From: Halomonas ventosae
GTDB taxonomy: Bacteria; Pseudomonadota; Gammaproteobacteria; Pseudomonadales; Halomonadaceae
DNA length: 64,000 bases
Direction of reading: 5' to 3'
Assembly (NCBI RefSeq): GCF_004363555.1
Contig: NZ_SNZJ01000001.1
Span: forward strand, 248,001-312,000
The position numbers and the translations under genes were made by a program. This document shows, piece after piece, positions 37,934 to 46,635 of the stretch. Position 1 is the first letter of the stretch. The number at the start of each line of letters is the position of its first letter. The notes below the pieces were generated by a model. It was given only the letters and a program-made list of their open reading frames with translations, ran no database searches and was not told where the DNA came from.

Positions 37934-38683
37934 TCAGTCGAACTGGTCGAGGACATCGTCGGCGAACTCCGCGTTGGTGGTGACGTTCTGGACATCGTCC
38001 AGGTCCTCGAGCATGTCGAGCAGCTTGAGGACCCGGCCGGCGAGTTCCGCCTCGGCGATGGGCGTGGTGGTTTCCGGATAGAGCCCCACATCGCTCTGCT
38101 CGGGCGCGATCCCCGCCGCGACGAGGGCATCCTTCACCCGGCCGAAGGAGTCGGGCGTGGTGACCACCTCGAGGCGACCATCGTCACGGACCTCGATCTC
38201 CTCGGGCTCCGCTTCCAGGGTGGCCTCGATGGCGGCTTCCTCGGTGACGCCCTCGGGCAACAGCAGGCGCCCCTGACGGTGGAACATGAAGGCCACCGAG
38301 CCGGTGGTACCGAGGTTGCCGCCATGCTTGCCGAAGGCATGTCGCACCTCGGAGACAGTCCGATTGCGGTTATCGGTCAGGCACTCGACCATCACCGCGA
38401 CCCCCTCGGGCCCATAGCCCTCATAGACGCACTCCTCCATGGCGTCGCCGTCGGCATTGCCGGCCCCCCGGTCCACCGCCCGCTGAAGGGTCTCCTTGGT
38501 CATGTTGTTGGCCAGCGCCTTGTCGATGGCGGCGCGCAGTCGCGGGTTGTCGGCCGGCTCCGGCCCGCCCTGGCGTGCCGCCACGCTCAGTTCACGGATC
38601 AGCTTGTTGAAGATCTTGCCCCGCCTGGCGTCCTGGGCCGCCTTGCGGTGCTTGATATTGGCCCACTTGCTATGGCCTGCCAT
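37934..38683 (-). CDS. yebC: YebC/PmpR-family transcription/translation regulator
   Basis: YebC (249 residues) belongs to the TACO1 family, recently linked to relief of ribosome stalling at proline runs and earlier described as a DNA-binding regulator. The start [23 protein letters not shown] is diagnostic, as are [23 protein letters not shown] near residues 71-93 and the acidic C-terminus. The ATG at 38683 has AAGGAGG seven bases upstream; the frame extends further without signals. It lies between aspS and ruvC on the same strand. Confidence 0.95.
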   Translation of the reverse strand: MAGHSKWANIKHRKAAQDARRGKIFNKLIRELSVAARQGGPEPADNPRLRAAIDKALANNMTKETLQRAVDRGAGNADGDAMEECVYEGYGPEGVAVMVECLTDNRNRTVSEVRHAFGKHGGNLGTTGSVAFMFHRQGRLLLPEGVTEEAAIEATLEAEPEEIEVRDDGRLEVVTTPDSFGRVKDALVAAGIAPEQSDVGLYPETTTPIAEAELAGRVLKLLDMLEDLDDVQNVTTNAEFADDVLDQFD

Positions 38684-38718
38684 CGCGTCCTCCTTGCCGA
38701 ATCGGGAAGTCAAGACAG

Positions 38719-38742
38719 CACCGGCGCCCCGGGGCGCCGGTG
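38719..38742 (-). terminator. Palindrome between aspS and yebC
   Basis: Bases 38719-38742 form a perfect 24-bp palindrome with 12-bp arms and no spacer. In RNA it would give a strong hairpin with a small CG-rich loop, probably reducing read-through from aspS. Confidence 0.6.
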
Positions 38743-38767
38743 GGATGTCATCGGGTCGGGGTCGCCG

Positions 38768-40549
38768 TCACTCGCCGGCGGTCTCCGCCTTGGCCTTCTG
38801 GCGCAGGCGGATGTTGAGCTCCTTGAGCTGCTCGGCGCTCACCTCGCCCGGCGCCTCGGTCAGCAGGCAGGCCGCGCTCTGGGTCTTCGGGAAGGCGATC
38901 ACCTCGCGGATGGTCTTCGCCCCGCTCATCAGCATCACCAGCCGGTCGAGGCCGAAGGCCAGGCCGCCATGGGGCGGTGCGCCGTACTGCAGGGCGTCGA
39001 GCAGGAAGCCGAACTTCTCGCGGGCCTCCTCCTCGCCGATGCCCAGCACCTCGAGCACGGTCTGCTGCATCGCCTGGTCGTGGATACGGATCGAACCGCC
39101 GCCCAGCTCGGTGCCGTTGAGGACCATGTCATAGGCCCGAGAGAGCGCGGAGGCCGGGTGGGCCTTGAGGGTCTCGGCGTCGCAGGAGGGGGCGGTGAAG
39201 GGATGGTGCAGGGCCTGCAGGCGGGCGCTGCCGTCCTCCTCGAACATCGGGAAGTCGACCACCCACAGCGGGGCCCACTCGGCGGTATAGAGGGCGAGGT
39301 CCTCGCCGAGGCGCACGCGCAGCGCCCCCAGGGCCTCGTTGACGATCCGCGCCTTGTCGGCGCCGAAGAAGATGATGTCGCCGTCCTCGGCGCCCACCCG
39401 GTCCAGCAGCTGCTCGACCACGCCTTCCATGAACTTGACGATGGGCGACTGAAGGCCCTCCAGCCCCTTGGCACGCTCGTTGACCTTGATCCAGGCCAGC
39501 CCGCGGGCGCCGTAGATGCCGACGAACCGGGTGTAGTCGTCGATCTCCTTGCGGGACAGGCTGGCGCCGCCCTTGACCTTGAGGGCGGCGACGCGACCGT
39601 CCTCGGCGTTGGCGGGACCGGAGAAGACCTTGAAGTCGACGTCCTTCATCAGGTCATCGACGTCGGTGAGCTCCAGCGGGATGCGCAGGTCCGGCTTGTC
39701 GGAGCCGAAGCGGCTCATTGCCTCGGCGTAGGGCATGCGCGGGAAGGCGGGCAGCTCGACGTCGAGCACCTCCTGGAAGAGCTGGCGGACCATCGCCTCG
39801 GTGATCGACATGATGTCCTCCTCCTCGACGAAGGAGGCCTCGAGGTCGATCTGGGTGAACTCGGGCTGGCGGTCGGCGCGCAGGTCCTCGTCCCGGAAGC
39901 ACTTGGCGATCTGGTAGTAGCGGTCGAAGCCCGACACCATCAGCAGCTGCTTGAACAGCTGCGGCGACTGCGGCAGCGCGAAGAAGCTGCCCGGATGGGT
40001 GCGGCTCGGCACCAGGTAGTCGCGCGCGCCCTCGGGGGTGGCGCGAGTCAGGATCGGGGTCTCGATGTCCAGGAAGCCCTGCCCCTCGAGGAAGGCGCGC
40101 ACGCTATGGGAGATGCGCGAGCGCAGGCGCAGTTTCTCGATCATCTCCGGGCGGCGCAGGTCGATGTAGCGGTGCTTGAGGCGCACCTCCTCGCCCACCT
40201 TGCCATGCTCGTCGAGCTGGAAGGGCGGCGTGGCGGCGGTGTTGAGGACCTCGACCTCCCTGGCCAGCACCTCGATCAGGCCGGTGGGCATGTTGGGGTT
40301 CTGGGTGCCCTCGGGACGCAGCCTGACGCGACCGACGATGCGCAGCACATACTCGCTGCGGGCGCGGTCGGCATTGGCGAAGGCCTCGGCGGTATCGGGG
40401 TCGACCACGACCTGGGCGATGCCGTCGCGATCGCGCATGTCGAGGAAGATCACGCCCCCATGGTCACGGCGGCGGTGGACCCAGCCGCACAGGGTGACCG
40501 TCTGATCCACCAGGGTCTCGTTCAGCTGGCCGCAATAATGGCTGCGCAT
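38768..40549 (-). CDS. aspS: Aspartyl-tRNA synthetase
   Basis: AspS (593 residues) charges tRNA-Asp. The OB-fold anticodon domain opens with [36 protein letters not shown] sequence, class II motif 2 is [28 protein letters not shown] near residues 210-233 and motif 3 is [14 protein letters not shown] near 530-543. A GAD insertion domain of the bacterial type lies between (residues about 290-420). Length matches E. coli AspS (590). The start ATG at 40549 is set by the conserved N-terminus; the ribosome site is weak. It follows the zinc-ribbon gene by 50 bp. Confidence 0.97.
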   Translation of the reverse strand: MRSHYCGQLNETLVDQTVTLCGWVHRRRDHGGVIFLDMRDRDGIAQVVVDPDTAEAFANADRARSEYVLRIVGRVRLRPEGTQNPNMPTGLIEVLAREVEVLNTAATPPFQLDEHGKVGEEVRLKHRYIDLRRPEMIEKLRLRSRISHSVRAFLEGQGFLDIETPILTRATPEGARDYLVPSRTHPGSFFALPQSPQLFKQLLMVSGFDRYYQIAKCFRDEDLRADRQPEFTQIDLEASFVEEEDIMSITEAMVRQLFQEVLDVELPAFPRMPYAEAMSRFGSDKPDLRIPLELTDVDDLMKDVDFKVFSGPANAEDGRVAALKVKGGASLSRKEIDDYTRFVGIYGARGLAWIKVNERAKGLEGLQSPIVKFMEGVVEQLLDRVGAEDGDIIFFGADKARIVNEALGALRVRLGEDLALYTAEWAPLWVVDFPMFEEDGSARLQALHHPFTAPSCDAETLKAHPASALSRAYDMVLNGTELGGGSIRIHDQAMQQTVLEVLGIGEEEAREKFGFLLDALQYGAPPHGGLAFGLDRLVMLMSGAKTIREVIAFPKTQSAACLLTEAPGEVSAEQLKELNIRLRQKAKAETAGE

Positions 40550-40599
40550 GTCAAATCCTGTTCTGTTGCGTGAAGTGGTGAAAGGCAACGTCGGGCGGC

Positions 40600-40857
40600 T
40601 CAGGCCGCCGCCCCGTCCTTGCTCGGTGTCTTGTCGGCCTTGCCGCCCTCGCCGCCGGCCAGGTTCTTCTTGCTGCCGGTCTTGAAATCGGTCTCGTACC
40701 AGCCGCCGCCGGCCAGCCGGAACCCGGCCGCGGAGACCAGGCGATTGAGCTCCGCCGCCTCGCAGGCCGGACAGTCCCTCAGCGGCTCGGCGCTGATCTT
40801 CTGGAGCTTCTCCAGGCGGTGGCCGCAGGCCTTGCACTCGTATTCGTAGATGGGCAT
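40600..40857 (-). CDS. FmdB-family zinc-ribbon protein
   Basis: This 85-residue protein begins [20 protein letters not shown] and has CKAC (residues 8-11) and CPAC (29-32) pairs that form the putative zinc ribbon of the FmdB family, followed by a Gly/Lys-rich disordered tail. The family is thought to be regulatory but no function is established. The gene commonly precedes aspS, as here. A GTAATG-A-CATTAC palindrome lies 19 bp upstream of the start. Confidence 0.9.
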   Translation of the reverse strand: MPIYEYECKACGHRLEKLQKISAEPLRDCPACEAAELNRLVSAAGFRLAGGGWYETDFKTGSKKNLAGGEGGKADKTPSKDGAAA

Positions 40858-40875
40858 GGTTTGATCACTCCCGGT

Positions 40876-40888
40876 GTAATGACATTAC
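40876..40888. promoter_or_regulatory. Palindrome upstream of the zinc-ribbon gene
   Basis: GTAATG and CATTAC form a perfect six-bp dyad around one A, 19-31 bp before the start codon on the minus strand. It looks like a compact operator; the binding protein is unknown. Confidence 0.35.
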
Positions 40889-40985
40889 CCATGGGTCAAG
40901 CACGGGCAGGGGCATCCACCGCCTCGCGCTACCGTGGTGCGATATAGGGCCGGCCCGCGGAGATTCCAAGCCTGCCTCGAAAGCC

Positions 40986-40998
40986 GGCTATTATAGCC
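40986..40998. promoter_or_regulatory. Symmetric -10 element in the divergent spacer
   Basis: The 13-bp palindrome GGCTATTATAGCC reads TATAAT on the minus strand (toward the zinc-ribbon gene and aspS) and TATTAT on the plus strand (toward the dehydrogenase gene). Both -35 regions are weak, so this may be a shared, bidirectional promoter. Confidence 0.4.
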
Positions 40999-41070
40999 TG
41001 TCGCGCCGGGCAAGGCCCACCCCTGCCACGGCCCGTTGCCCGACTCGCCTGCATCGACAAGGAAAAATGC

Positions 41071-42006
41071 ATGAAAGCCGTCATCCTCGACGCCGCCAGC
41101 CTGGGTCCCGACATCGACCTGGCCCCGATTCGCCAGCATCTCGACACCCTGGACGTGCATGACCAGAGCACGCGCGACCAGGCCGCCGAACGGCTCGCCG
41201 GCGCCGAGGTGGCCATCGTCAACAAGGTGGTGCTCGATGCCCAGACCCTCGATGCCCTGCCCGCGCTGCGGCTGATCTGCGTGCTCGCCACCGGCACCAA
41301 CAACATCGACATGGCCGCGGCCAAGCGCCTGGGCATCGCCGTGAAGAACGTGACCGCCTACGGCACGGCCAGCGTGGCCCAGCACACCCTGATGCTGATG
41401 CTGGCCCTGGCCACCCGGCTGCCCCTCTACCAGCGCGACGTGGCGGAGGGACGCTGGAACCAGAGCCCCTTCTTCTGCCTGATGGGCCACACGACCCTGC
41501 AGCTGGAAGGCAAGCGGCTGGTGATCGTCGGCCAGGGCGAGCTGGGCTCGAAGGTGGCGCGCCTGGCCCAGGCCTTCGGCATGCACGTCGACTTCGCCGC
41601 GCGCCCCGGCAACGAGGCCCATGACAGCCGCCCCGGACTTCGCGAACTGGCGCCCGAGGCGGACGTGATCAGCCTGCACTGCCCCCTCACCGAGGCCACT
41701 CGCCACCTGGTCGACGAGGCCCTGCTCGCCAGCCTCAAGCCCGACGCCCTGCTGGTCAACTGCGCCCGGGGCGGGATCATCGACGAGCAGGCGGCCCTCG
41801 AGGCCCTGCGCCGGGGCCGCCTGGGCGGGCTCGGCGTCGACGTGCTGCCGGAGGAGCCGCCGCGCGACGGGCACCCGCTGCTCGACGCCCTGGACGAGCC
41901 GCTCAACCTGATCGTCACGCCCCACAACGCCTGGATCACCCCCGAGGCCCGCCAGCGCATCGTGGCCCTCACCGCCGACAACCTGCGCGGCTGGCAGGAA
42001 GGCTGA
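41071..42006 (+). CDS. D-2-hydroxyacid dehydrogenase (hydroxypyruvate/glyoxylate reductase type)
   Basis: This 311-residue NAD(P)-dependent enzyme reduces 2-oxoacids such as hydroxypyruvate or glyoxylate. The Rossmann motif is VIVGQGELGSKVARLAQ near residues 151-167, with GQGELG in place of the usual GxGxIG. Catalytic Arg is in NCARGGIIDE near 233, Glu in VDVLPEEPP near 261, and His in TPHNAWIT near 291. It resembles HprA. It starts a three-gene operon with ribokinase (14-bp gap) and nucleoside hydrolase. Confidence 0.92.
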   Translation: MKAVILDAASLGPDIDLAPIRQHLDTLDVHDQSTRDQAAERLAGAEVAIVNKVVLDAQTLDALPALRLICVLATGTNNIDMAAAKRLGIAVKNVTAYGTASVAQHTLMLMLALATRLPLYQRDVAEGRWNQSPFFCLMGHTTLQLEGKRLVIVGQGELGSKVARLAQAFGMHVDFAARPGNEAHDSRPGLRELAPEADVISLHCPLTEATRHLVDEALLASLKPDALLVNCARGGIIDEQAALEALRRGRLGGLGVDVLPEEPPRDGHPLLDALDEPLNLIVTPHNAWITPEARQRIVALTADNLRGWQEG

Positions 42007-42020
42007 GCGAGGAGGCTGCC

Positions 42021-42953
42021 ATGCTGCACAACTACGGTTCCATCAACCTCGACCACTTCTACCGTGTCCCCCACCTGGTGCGCCCCGGCGAGACCCTCGC
42101 CAGCCGCGACTACCGGGTCGGGCTGGGGGGCAAGGGAGCCAACCAGTCGCTGGCCATGGCGCGTGCCGGCGGGCGGGTCCGCCACTGGGGGCGCCTGGGT
42201 CACCAGGATGCCTGGGCCCGCGAGCTGCTGGGCCGTGCCGGAGTGGAGGTGGAGGCGATCGCCCTGGTCGACGAGCCCAGCGGCCACGCCATCATCCAGG
42301 TGGACGACCGTGGCGAGAACGCCATCATCCTCTTCCCGGGCGCCAACCATGGCACCACGGAGCAGGACCTCGACGCGCACTTCGCCACGGCCTCCCCCGG
42401 GGACTGGCTGCTGGCCCAGAACGAGTGCAATGCCCTGCCCCGGGTGATGGAGCGCGCCGCCGAGGCGGGCCTGAACATCGCCTTCAATCCCGCACCGATG
42501 AGCGATGCGGTGCTCGAGCTGCCCCTGGCCCACTGCCGGCTGCTGTTCGTCAACCGCGGCGAGGCCGCCTGGCTCGCCGGCCTGGATGAGACCTCCCCGC
42601 CCGAGGCCTTGCTGGACGGCCTCGCTCGCCGCCTGCCCGGCTGCGAGACGGTGCTGACTCTGGGCGGCGAGGGTGCCTGGTACCAGTCCGGCGACGAGCG
42701 CCACTTCCAGCCGGCCCTGCCGGTCACCGCGCGGGACACCACCGCGGCCGGTGACACCTTCATCGGCTACTTTCTGGCCGCCCTGCAGCAGGGACGGCCG
42801 GTGACCGACTGCCTGATGCGGGCCGCCACCGCCGCCGCCCTGGGGGTGCAGGTCGCCGGCGCCGCCGAGAGCATTCCCGAGGCGACGGCGGTCGAACGCG
42901 CCCTGCGCGACGGCCCGCCCGCACCCCACCGCCACGACGAGGAGGCACCGTGA
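42021..42953 (+). CDS. rbsK: Ribokinase-like PfkB sugar kinase
   Basis: This 310-residue kinase has the PfkB signatures: GLGGKGANQSLAMARAGG near residues 34-51 and the anion-hole and base motif ARDTTAAGDTFIGYFL near 236-251, where DTTAAGD matches ribokinase. It most likely phosphorylates ribose released by the adjacent nucleoside hydrolase; another pentose or nucleoside cannot be excluded. The ATG at 42021 follows a GAGG site. Its stop overlaps the next start (GTGA). Confidence 0.9.
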   Translation: MLHNYGSINLDHFYRVPHLVRPGETLASRDYRVGLGGKGANQSLAMARAGGRVRHWGRLGHQDAWARELLGRAGVEVEAIALVDEPSGHAIIQVDDRGENAIILFPGANHGTTEQDLDAHFATASPGDWLLAQNECNALPRVMERAAEAGLNIAFNPAPMSDAVLELPLAHCRLLFVNRGEAAWLAGLDETSPPEALLDGLARRLPGCETVLTLGGEGAWYQSGDERHFQPALPVTARDTTAAGDTFIGYFLAALQQGRPVTDCLMRAATAAALGVQVAGAAESIPEATAVERALRDGPPAPHRHDEEAP

Positions 42954-43891
42954 GCCATCCGATCATCTTCGACACCGACCCCGGCGTCGATGACGCCCAG
43001 GCCATCGCCATCGCCCTGCGCCATCCCGAGCTCGACCTGCTGGGGCTGACCACCACCTACGGCAACGTGGACGTGGAGACCGCCACCCACAATGCCCTGC
43101 TGCTCGCCGAGCTTGCCGGGCGAGAGGTTCCCGTGGCCCAGGGCGCCGCGGCACCGCTGGTCAAGGCGCGCCATCCGCCGCCCGCCCATATCCATGGCGC
43201 CAACGGCCTGGGCGACATCGAGCTGCCGCTGGTGAAGGGAAAGGCCGACCCGCGCAGCGCAGCACAGTTCATCGTCGACACCCTGAATGCCCGGCCCGGC
43301 GAGGTCACCCTGGTGGCGGTGGGTCCGGTGGGCAACCTGGCCGCGGCCCTGCAGCTCGACCCGACGATCATCGGGAAGGTCAAGCGGGTGGTGATCATGG
43401 GCGGCTCGATCCGCGAGGGCGGCAACGTCACCCCGGTGGCCGAGGCCAACATGTTCAACGACCCGGACGCCGCCGCGAGGGTCCTCACGGCCGGCTGGCC
43501 GCTGACCCTGGTGGGACTGGACGTCACCCACCGCTGCGTGCTCACCGGCGAGCACATGGCGCGCATCGAGGCCGGCCAGGGCGCACTCGGCAAGGTGCTG
43601 GCGGGCAGCTACGGCTTCTACCGGGACTTCTACCGGGAGTTCCTGGGCATCGATGGCTGCTGTCCCCACGACAGCTGCGCCCTGGCCTGGCTACTGCGCC
43701 CGGAGCTCTTCACCACGGGCCGCGGCCATCTGACCGTGGCGACGTCCGGTGACGCCGAGGGCCAGACGATCTTCGCCCCCGAGGGGCGCGGCTTCATCGA
43801 GGCGCGCTGGTCCCGCACGCCGCTGGTGGAGGTCTGCCTGGGCGTCGACGGCGAGGCCGTCAGCGACTGGATCGCCGATACCCTGGCCTGA
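42950..43891 (+). CDS. Nucleoside hydrolase (inosine-uridine preferring type)
   Basis: This 313-residue enzyme cleaves the N-glycosidic bond of ribonucleosides to base and ribose. The calcium-binding N-terminus IIFDTDPGVDDAQAIAIAL (residues 5-23), VIMGGSIREGGN near 148-159, the EANMFNDPDAA motif near 164-174 and HDSCALAWLL near 240 are diagnostic. Which nucleosides it prefers cannot be read. The start is GTG at 42950 behind GGAGG and overlaps the kinase stop by four bases, so both are co-translated. Confidence 0.93.
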   Translation: MSHPIIFDTDPGVDDAQAIAIALRHPELDLLGLTTTYGNVDVETATHNALLLAELAGREVPVAQGAAAPLVKARHPPPAHIHGANGLGDIELPLVKGKADPRSAAQFIVDTLNARPGEVTLVAVGPVGNLAAALQLDPTIIGKVKRVVIMGGSIREGGNVTPVAEANMFNDPDAAARVLTAGWPLTLVGLDVTHRCVLTGEHMARIEAGQGALGKVLAGSYGFYRDFYREFLGIDGCCPHDSCALAWLLRPELFTTGRGHLTVATSGDAEGQTIFAPEGRGFIEARWSRTPLVEVCLGVDGEAVSDWIADTLA

Positions 43892-43904
43892 TGGCTGAAC
43901 GGCG

Positions 43905-43939
43905 CCGGCAGGGCACGCGCTCCGGGCGGGCCCTGCCGG
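43905..43939. terminator. Terminator between the nucleoside hydrolase and acylphosphatase genes
   Basis: A ten-bp perfect stem (43905-43914 with 43930-43939) with a 15-base loop lies between converging genes. Confidence 0.65.
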
Positions 43940-43952
43940 TCCCGCCCGTTCG

Positions 43953-44225
43953 CTAGCCGACGTGGAACTCGTCCGGCGCGTGGGTCTCGATCACCTCGAA
44001 CTCCACGTGGGTGACGCGGGCACCGTCGGGCCCCTTCCACAGCCACTCGGCGAGCCGCTTGACCGCCTCGCGCTCGCCGCACATCAGCACCTCGACCCGC
44101 CCGTCCGGCAGGTTGGTCGCATGGCCGGTGATCCCGGCCCTGAGGGCCTGCTCCTGGGTCGCCCGGCGATACCAGACCCCCTGCACCTTGCCCGTCACCA
44201 GCGCCCTGGCGCAGCACTTGTCCAT
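43953..44225 (-). CDS. acyP: Acylphosphatase
   Basis: This 90-residue enzyme hydrolyses acyl phosphates. The active-site Arg lies in VTGKVQGVWYRRATQEQA near residues 19-20 and the Asn in GHATNLPDGRVEV near residue 38, as in the family. Length is normal. The ATG at 44225 has GGAGG five bases upstream; an in-frame GTG at 44231 overlaps that site and is rejected. It is monocistronic and divergent from the leucine dehydrogenase gene. Confidence 0.94.
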   Translation of the reverse strand: MDKCCARALVTGKVQGVWYRRATQEQALRAGITGHATNLPDGRVEVLMCGEREAVKRLAEWLWKGPDGARVTHVEFEVIETHAPDEFHVG

Positions 44226-44441
44226 GGCCACCTCCTCTCTCGGTCACGATCGATCACCTGCCCCTTTCTACCAGCCGCGCCAGGCAGGCGACCAGCCCCC
44301 GGCCCTTCCCGTCCCGGGGACGATGCCCTAGTCTTGTCACTATCTCCGGACGCCACACGGCCACAAGCCCTCCGCGGCCGAGGATTCGCCCTACCCGGGC
44401 CGACACAACCACAATGATCATCCTCACGAGGGAGTTCCACC

Positions 44442-45488
44442 ATGCCGGTCTTCGACCACCCCGAGTTCGACCACCACCAGCAGATCGTCTTCGGCAGCGA
44501 CGAGGCGAGCGGCCTGCGCGCCATCATCGCCATCCACGACACCACCCGCGGCCCGGCCCTGGGCGGCCTGCGCATCTTCCCCTATGACAGCGACGCCGAG
44601 GCACTCACCGACGTGCTGCGCCTCTCCCGCGGCATGACCTACAAGTCGGCGCTGGCCGACCTGCCGCTCGGCGGCGGCAAGGCGGTGATCATCGCCGACC
44701 CGCGCCGCGACAAGACCCCGGGGCTGCTGCGCGCCATGGGCCGGCTGGTCGACGACCTGGGCGGTGCCTACATCACCGCCGAGGACTCCGGCAGCAGCGA
44801 GGCCGACATGCGGCGCATCGCCGAGGTCACCGAGAACGTCGGCGGCCTGCCCCGCCACGGTGCTGCCTCGGGCGACCCCTCGCCCTTCACGGCCTGGGGG
44901 GTGTACTGCGCCCTGAAGAGCGCCGTGCGCCACGGCCTGGGCCGCGACGACCTCGCCGGCGTGCGGGTGGCGGTGCAGGGGGTCGGCAACGTCGGCGCCC
45001 ACCTGGCACGCCACATCCATGCCGCCGGCGCCCGGCTGGTGCTGACCGACGTCGATGCCGCGGCCCTGGCCCACCTCGCCGAGGAGCTCGGTGCCGAGGC
45101 CGTGGCGCCGGCCGCGATCGCCGATGCCGAGGTCGACGTCTTCGCGCCCTGCGCCCTGGGCGCCGCCCTCTCGGAAGCGGTGGTCGACCGCCTGAAGGCC
45201 AGGGTGGTCTGCGGTGCCGCCAACAACCAGCTGGCCGCTCCGGCGATCGCCGAGCGCCTGATGGCCCGCGGCATCCTCTACACCCCGGACTACGTGGCCA
45301 ACGCGGGCGGGGTGATCGAGATCGCCTGGCAGCGTCGTGAGGACTACCGTCGCGAGGCCGTCATGGCGCATATCGAGGGGATCGGGGCCACCCTGGACGA
45401 GATCTTCGCCCGCGCCGATCGCGAGGGCCGGAGTCCCGCCAGCGTGGCCGACGCCCTGGCCCGGGAGCGCTTCCGCCCCGCCGGCTGA
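44442..45488 (+). CDS. Leucine/branched-chain amino acid dehydrogenase
   Basis: This 348-residue NAD-dependent enzyme deaminates leucine, valine or related amino acids to 2-oxoacids. The Glu/Leu/Phe/Val dehydrogenase pattern is clear: LPLGGGKAVII near residues 74-84 with the catalytic Lys, ITAEDSGSSEADM near 110, Rossmann motif VAVQGVGNVGAHLA near 177-190, and GAANNQLA near 258. Length is close to bacterial leucine dehydrogenase (about 360), shorter than GdhA. Phenylalanine dehydrogenase is the main alternative. It has its own terminator and no linked catabolic genes in view. Confidence 0.9.
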   Translation: MPVFDHPEFDHHQQIVFGSDEASGLRAIIAIHDTTRGPALGGLRIFPYDSDAEALTDVLRLSRGMTYKSALADLPLGGGKAVIIADPRRDKTPGLLRAMGRLVDDLGGAYITAEDSGSSEADMRRIAEVTENVGGLPRHGAASGDPSPFTAWGVYCALKSAVRHGLGRDDLAGVRVAVQGVGNVGAHLARHIHAAGARLVLTDVDAAALAHLAEELGAEAVAPAAIADAEVDVFAPCALGAALSEAVVDRLKARVVCGAANNQLAAPAIAERLMARGILYTPDYVANAGGVIEIAWQRREDYRREAVMAHIEGIGATLDEIFARADREGRSPASVADALARERFRPAG

Positions 45489-45515
45489 GGCGCCCGACGC
45501 GGCATGATGCCATCC

Positions 45516-45541
45516 CGGAGGCCGGCTATCGCCGGCCTCCG
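45516..45541. terminator. Terminator between the dehydrogenase and yihY
   Basis: An 11-bp perfect stem (45516-45526 with 45531-45541) closes a TATC loop between converging genes. Confidence 0.8.
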
Positions 45542-45569
45542 TCCCGAGCTGCGGCGAACGGCTACTCCC

Positions 45570-46496
45570 TCACTCCTCCAGCAGTTCGTGACGCACCAGC
45601 ACCGCGGAATTGCGCGGCACCACCGCCTTGCCCGACGCCAGCAGGTGGCACTTGGTGAAGGCGGCGCCGAACAGCAGGATCAGCGAGCTGTAGTAGACCC
45701 ACAGCAGGATCATCACCACCGACCCGGCCGCGCCGTAGGTCGAGGCCGTGGCCGTGTAGGCCAGGTAGACGGCGATGGCCGAGCGGCCGATGGCGAACAG
45801 CACGGCGGTGACCACCGCGCCCACCAGCACGTCCTGCCAGCGCAGCACCACATCCGGCAACACCTTGAATATGGTGGCGAAGAGCGCGGCGATCACCATG
45901 AGCGAGACCAGGAACTCGGCCCCGGTGGTCAGCAACCCGATGAAGGGCAGCAGGTCGTCGGCGGCCTGCAGCATGGCCCGAACCACCACCCCGAGCACCA
46001 GCGACACCAGCAGGATGAAGCCGATGGCGAGCACCACCGTCAGCGACAGCAGGCGGTTCTTGAGGAACTTGAGCGCGCTGTTGCTGCTGGGCCGCGCCGT
46101 CACGCCCCAGAGGGTATTCAGCGAGAACTGCATCTGGGCGAAGACGGTGGTGGCACCGACCAGCAGGGCCCCCACCCCGAGCAGGGTCGGCAGCAGGCCG
46201 GACTCCTCGATGCGCGACTGGGCCACCGCCTGCTCGATGGCGGCGGCGGCGTCATGCCCCATGGTGCCCTGCAGCTGGGCGACGATCTGCCCATGGGCGG
46301 CCTCCTCGCCGAGCACCACGCCGATCACCGTGACGGCGATGATCATGGTGGGCGCCAGGGAGAAGAGCGTATAGAAGGCCAGCGAGCCGGCATAGCTGAA
46401 GGCATTGCGCTCCAGCCACAGCTTCACGGCCCCCTGCACCACCCTCGCCCAGAACAGTCCCGCCTCCCTGAGGGTCGTCACGCTCGCCTTGATCAT
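45570..46496 (-). CDS. yihY: YihY/BrkB-family inner-membrane protein
   Basis: This 308-residue protein has about six transmembrane segments and the family motif LERNAFSYAGSLAFYTLFSLAPTMIIAV-like near residues 28-55, with YGAAGSVVMILLWVYYSSLILLFGA near 250-274. The family was once annotated as ribonuclease BN, which is incorrect; its role is unknown. The start is ATG 46496 with a purine-rich GGGGAA upstream; the reading frame extends to 46808 but without membrane-protein character. It is divergent from nadM. Confidence 0.9.
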   Translation of the reverse strand: MIKASVTTLREAGLFWARVVQGAVKLWLERNAFSYAGSLAFYTLFSLAPTMIIAVTVIGVVLGEEAAHGQIVAQLQGTMGHDAAAAIEQAVAQSRIEESGLLPTLLGVGALLVGATTVFAQMQFSLNTLWGVTARPSSNSALKFLKNRLLSLTVVLAIGFILLVSLVLGVVVRAMLQAADDLLPFIGLLTTGAEFLVSLMVIAALFATIFKVLPDVVLRWQDVLVGAVVTAVLFAIGRSAIAVYLAYTATASTYGAAGSVVMILLWVYYSSLILLFGAAFTKCHLLASGKAVVPRNSAVLVRHELLEE

Positions 46497-46635
46497 CCCG
46501 TTCCCCGCGTCCCTGACGTTTGCTTCAGCATACGCGAATACAGCCGATGCGCCGAGGGCGCCCCGATTGCAGCGGCCCACGGGGCTGACCATAATGGGCG
46601 CCGCCCCTCCAAGCCCCTCCCTGCCAGGAGCCCCC

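Noticed and set aside
36842..40573. A 1243-residue plus-strand open frame opposite ruvA-ruvC-yebC-aspS
   Set aside because: It is a GC-rich antisense shadow crossing several well-supported genes and intergenic regions, with low-complexity composition.
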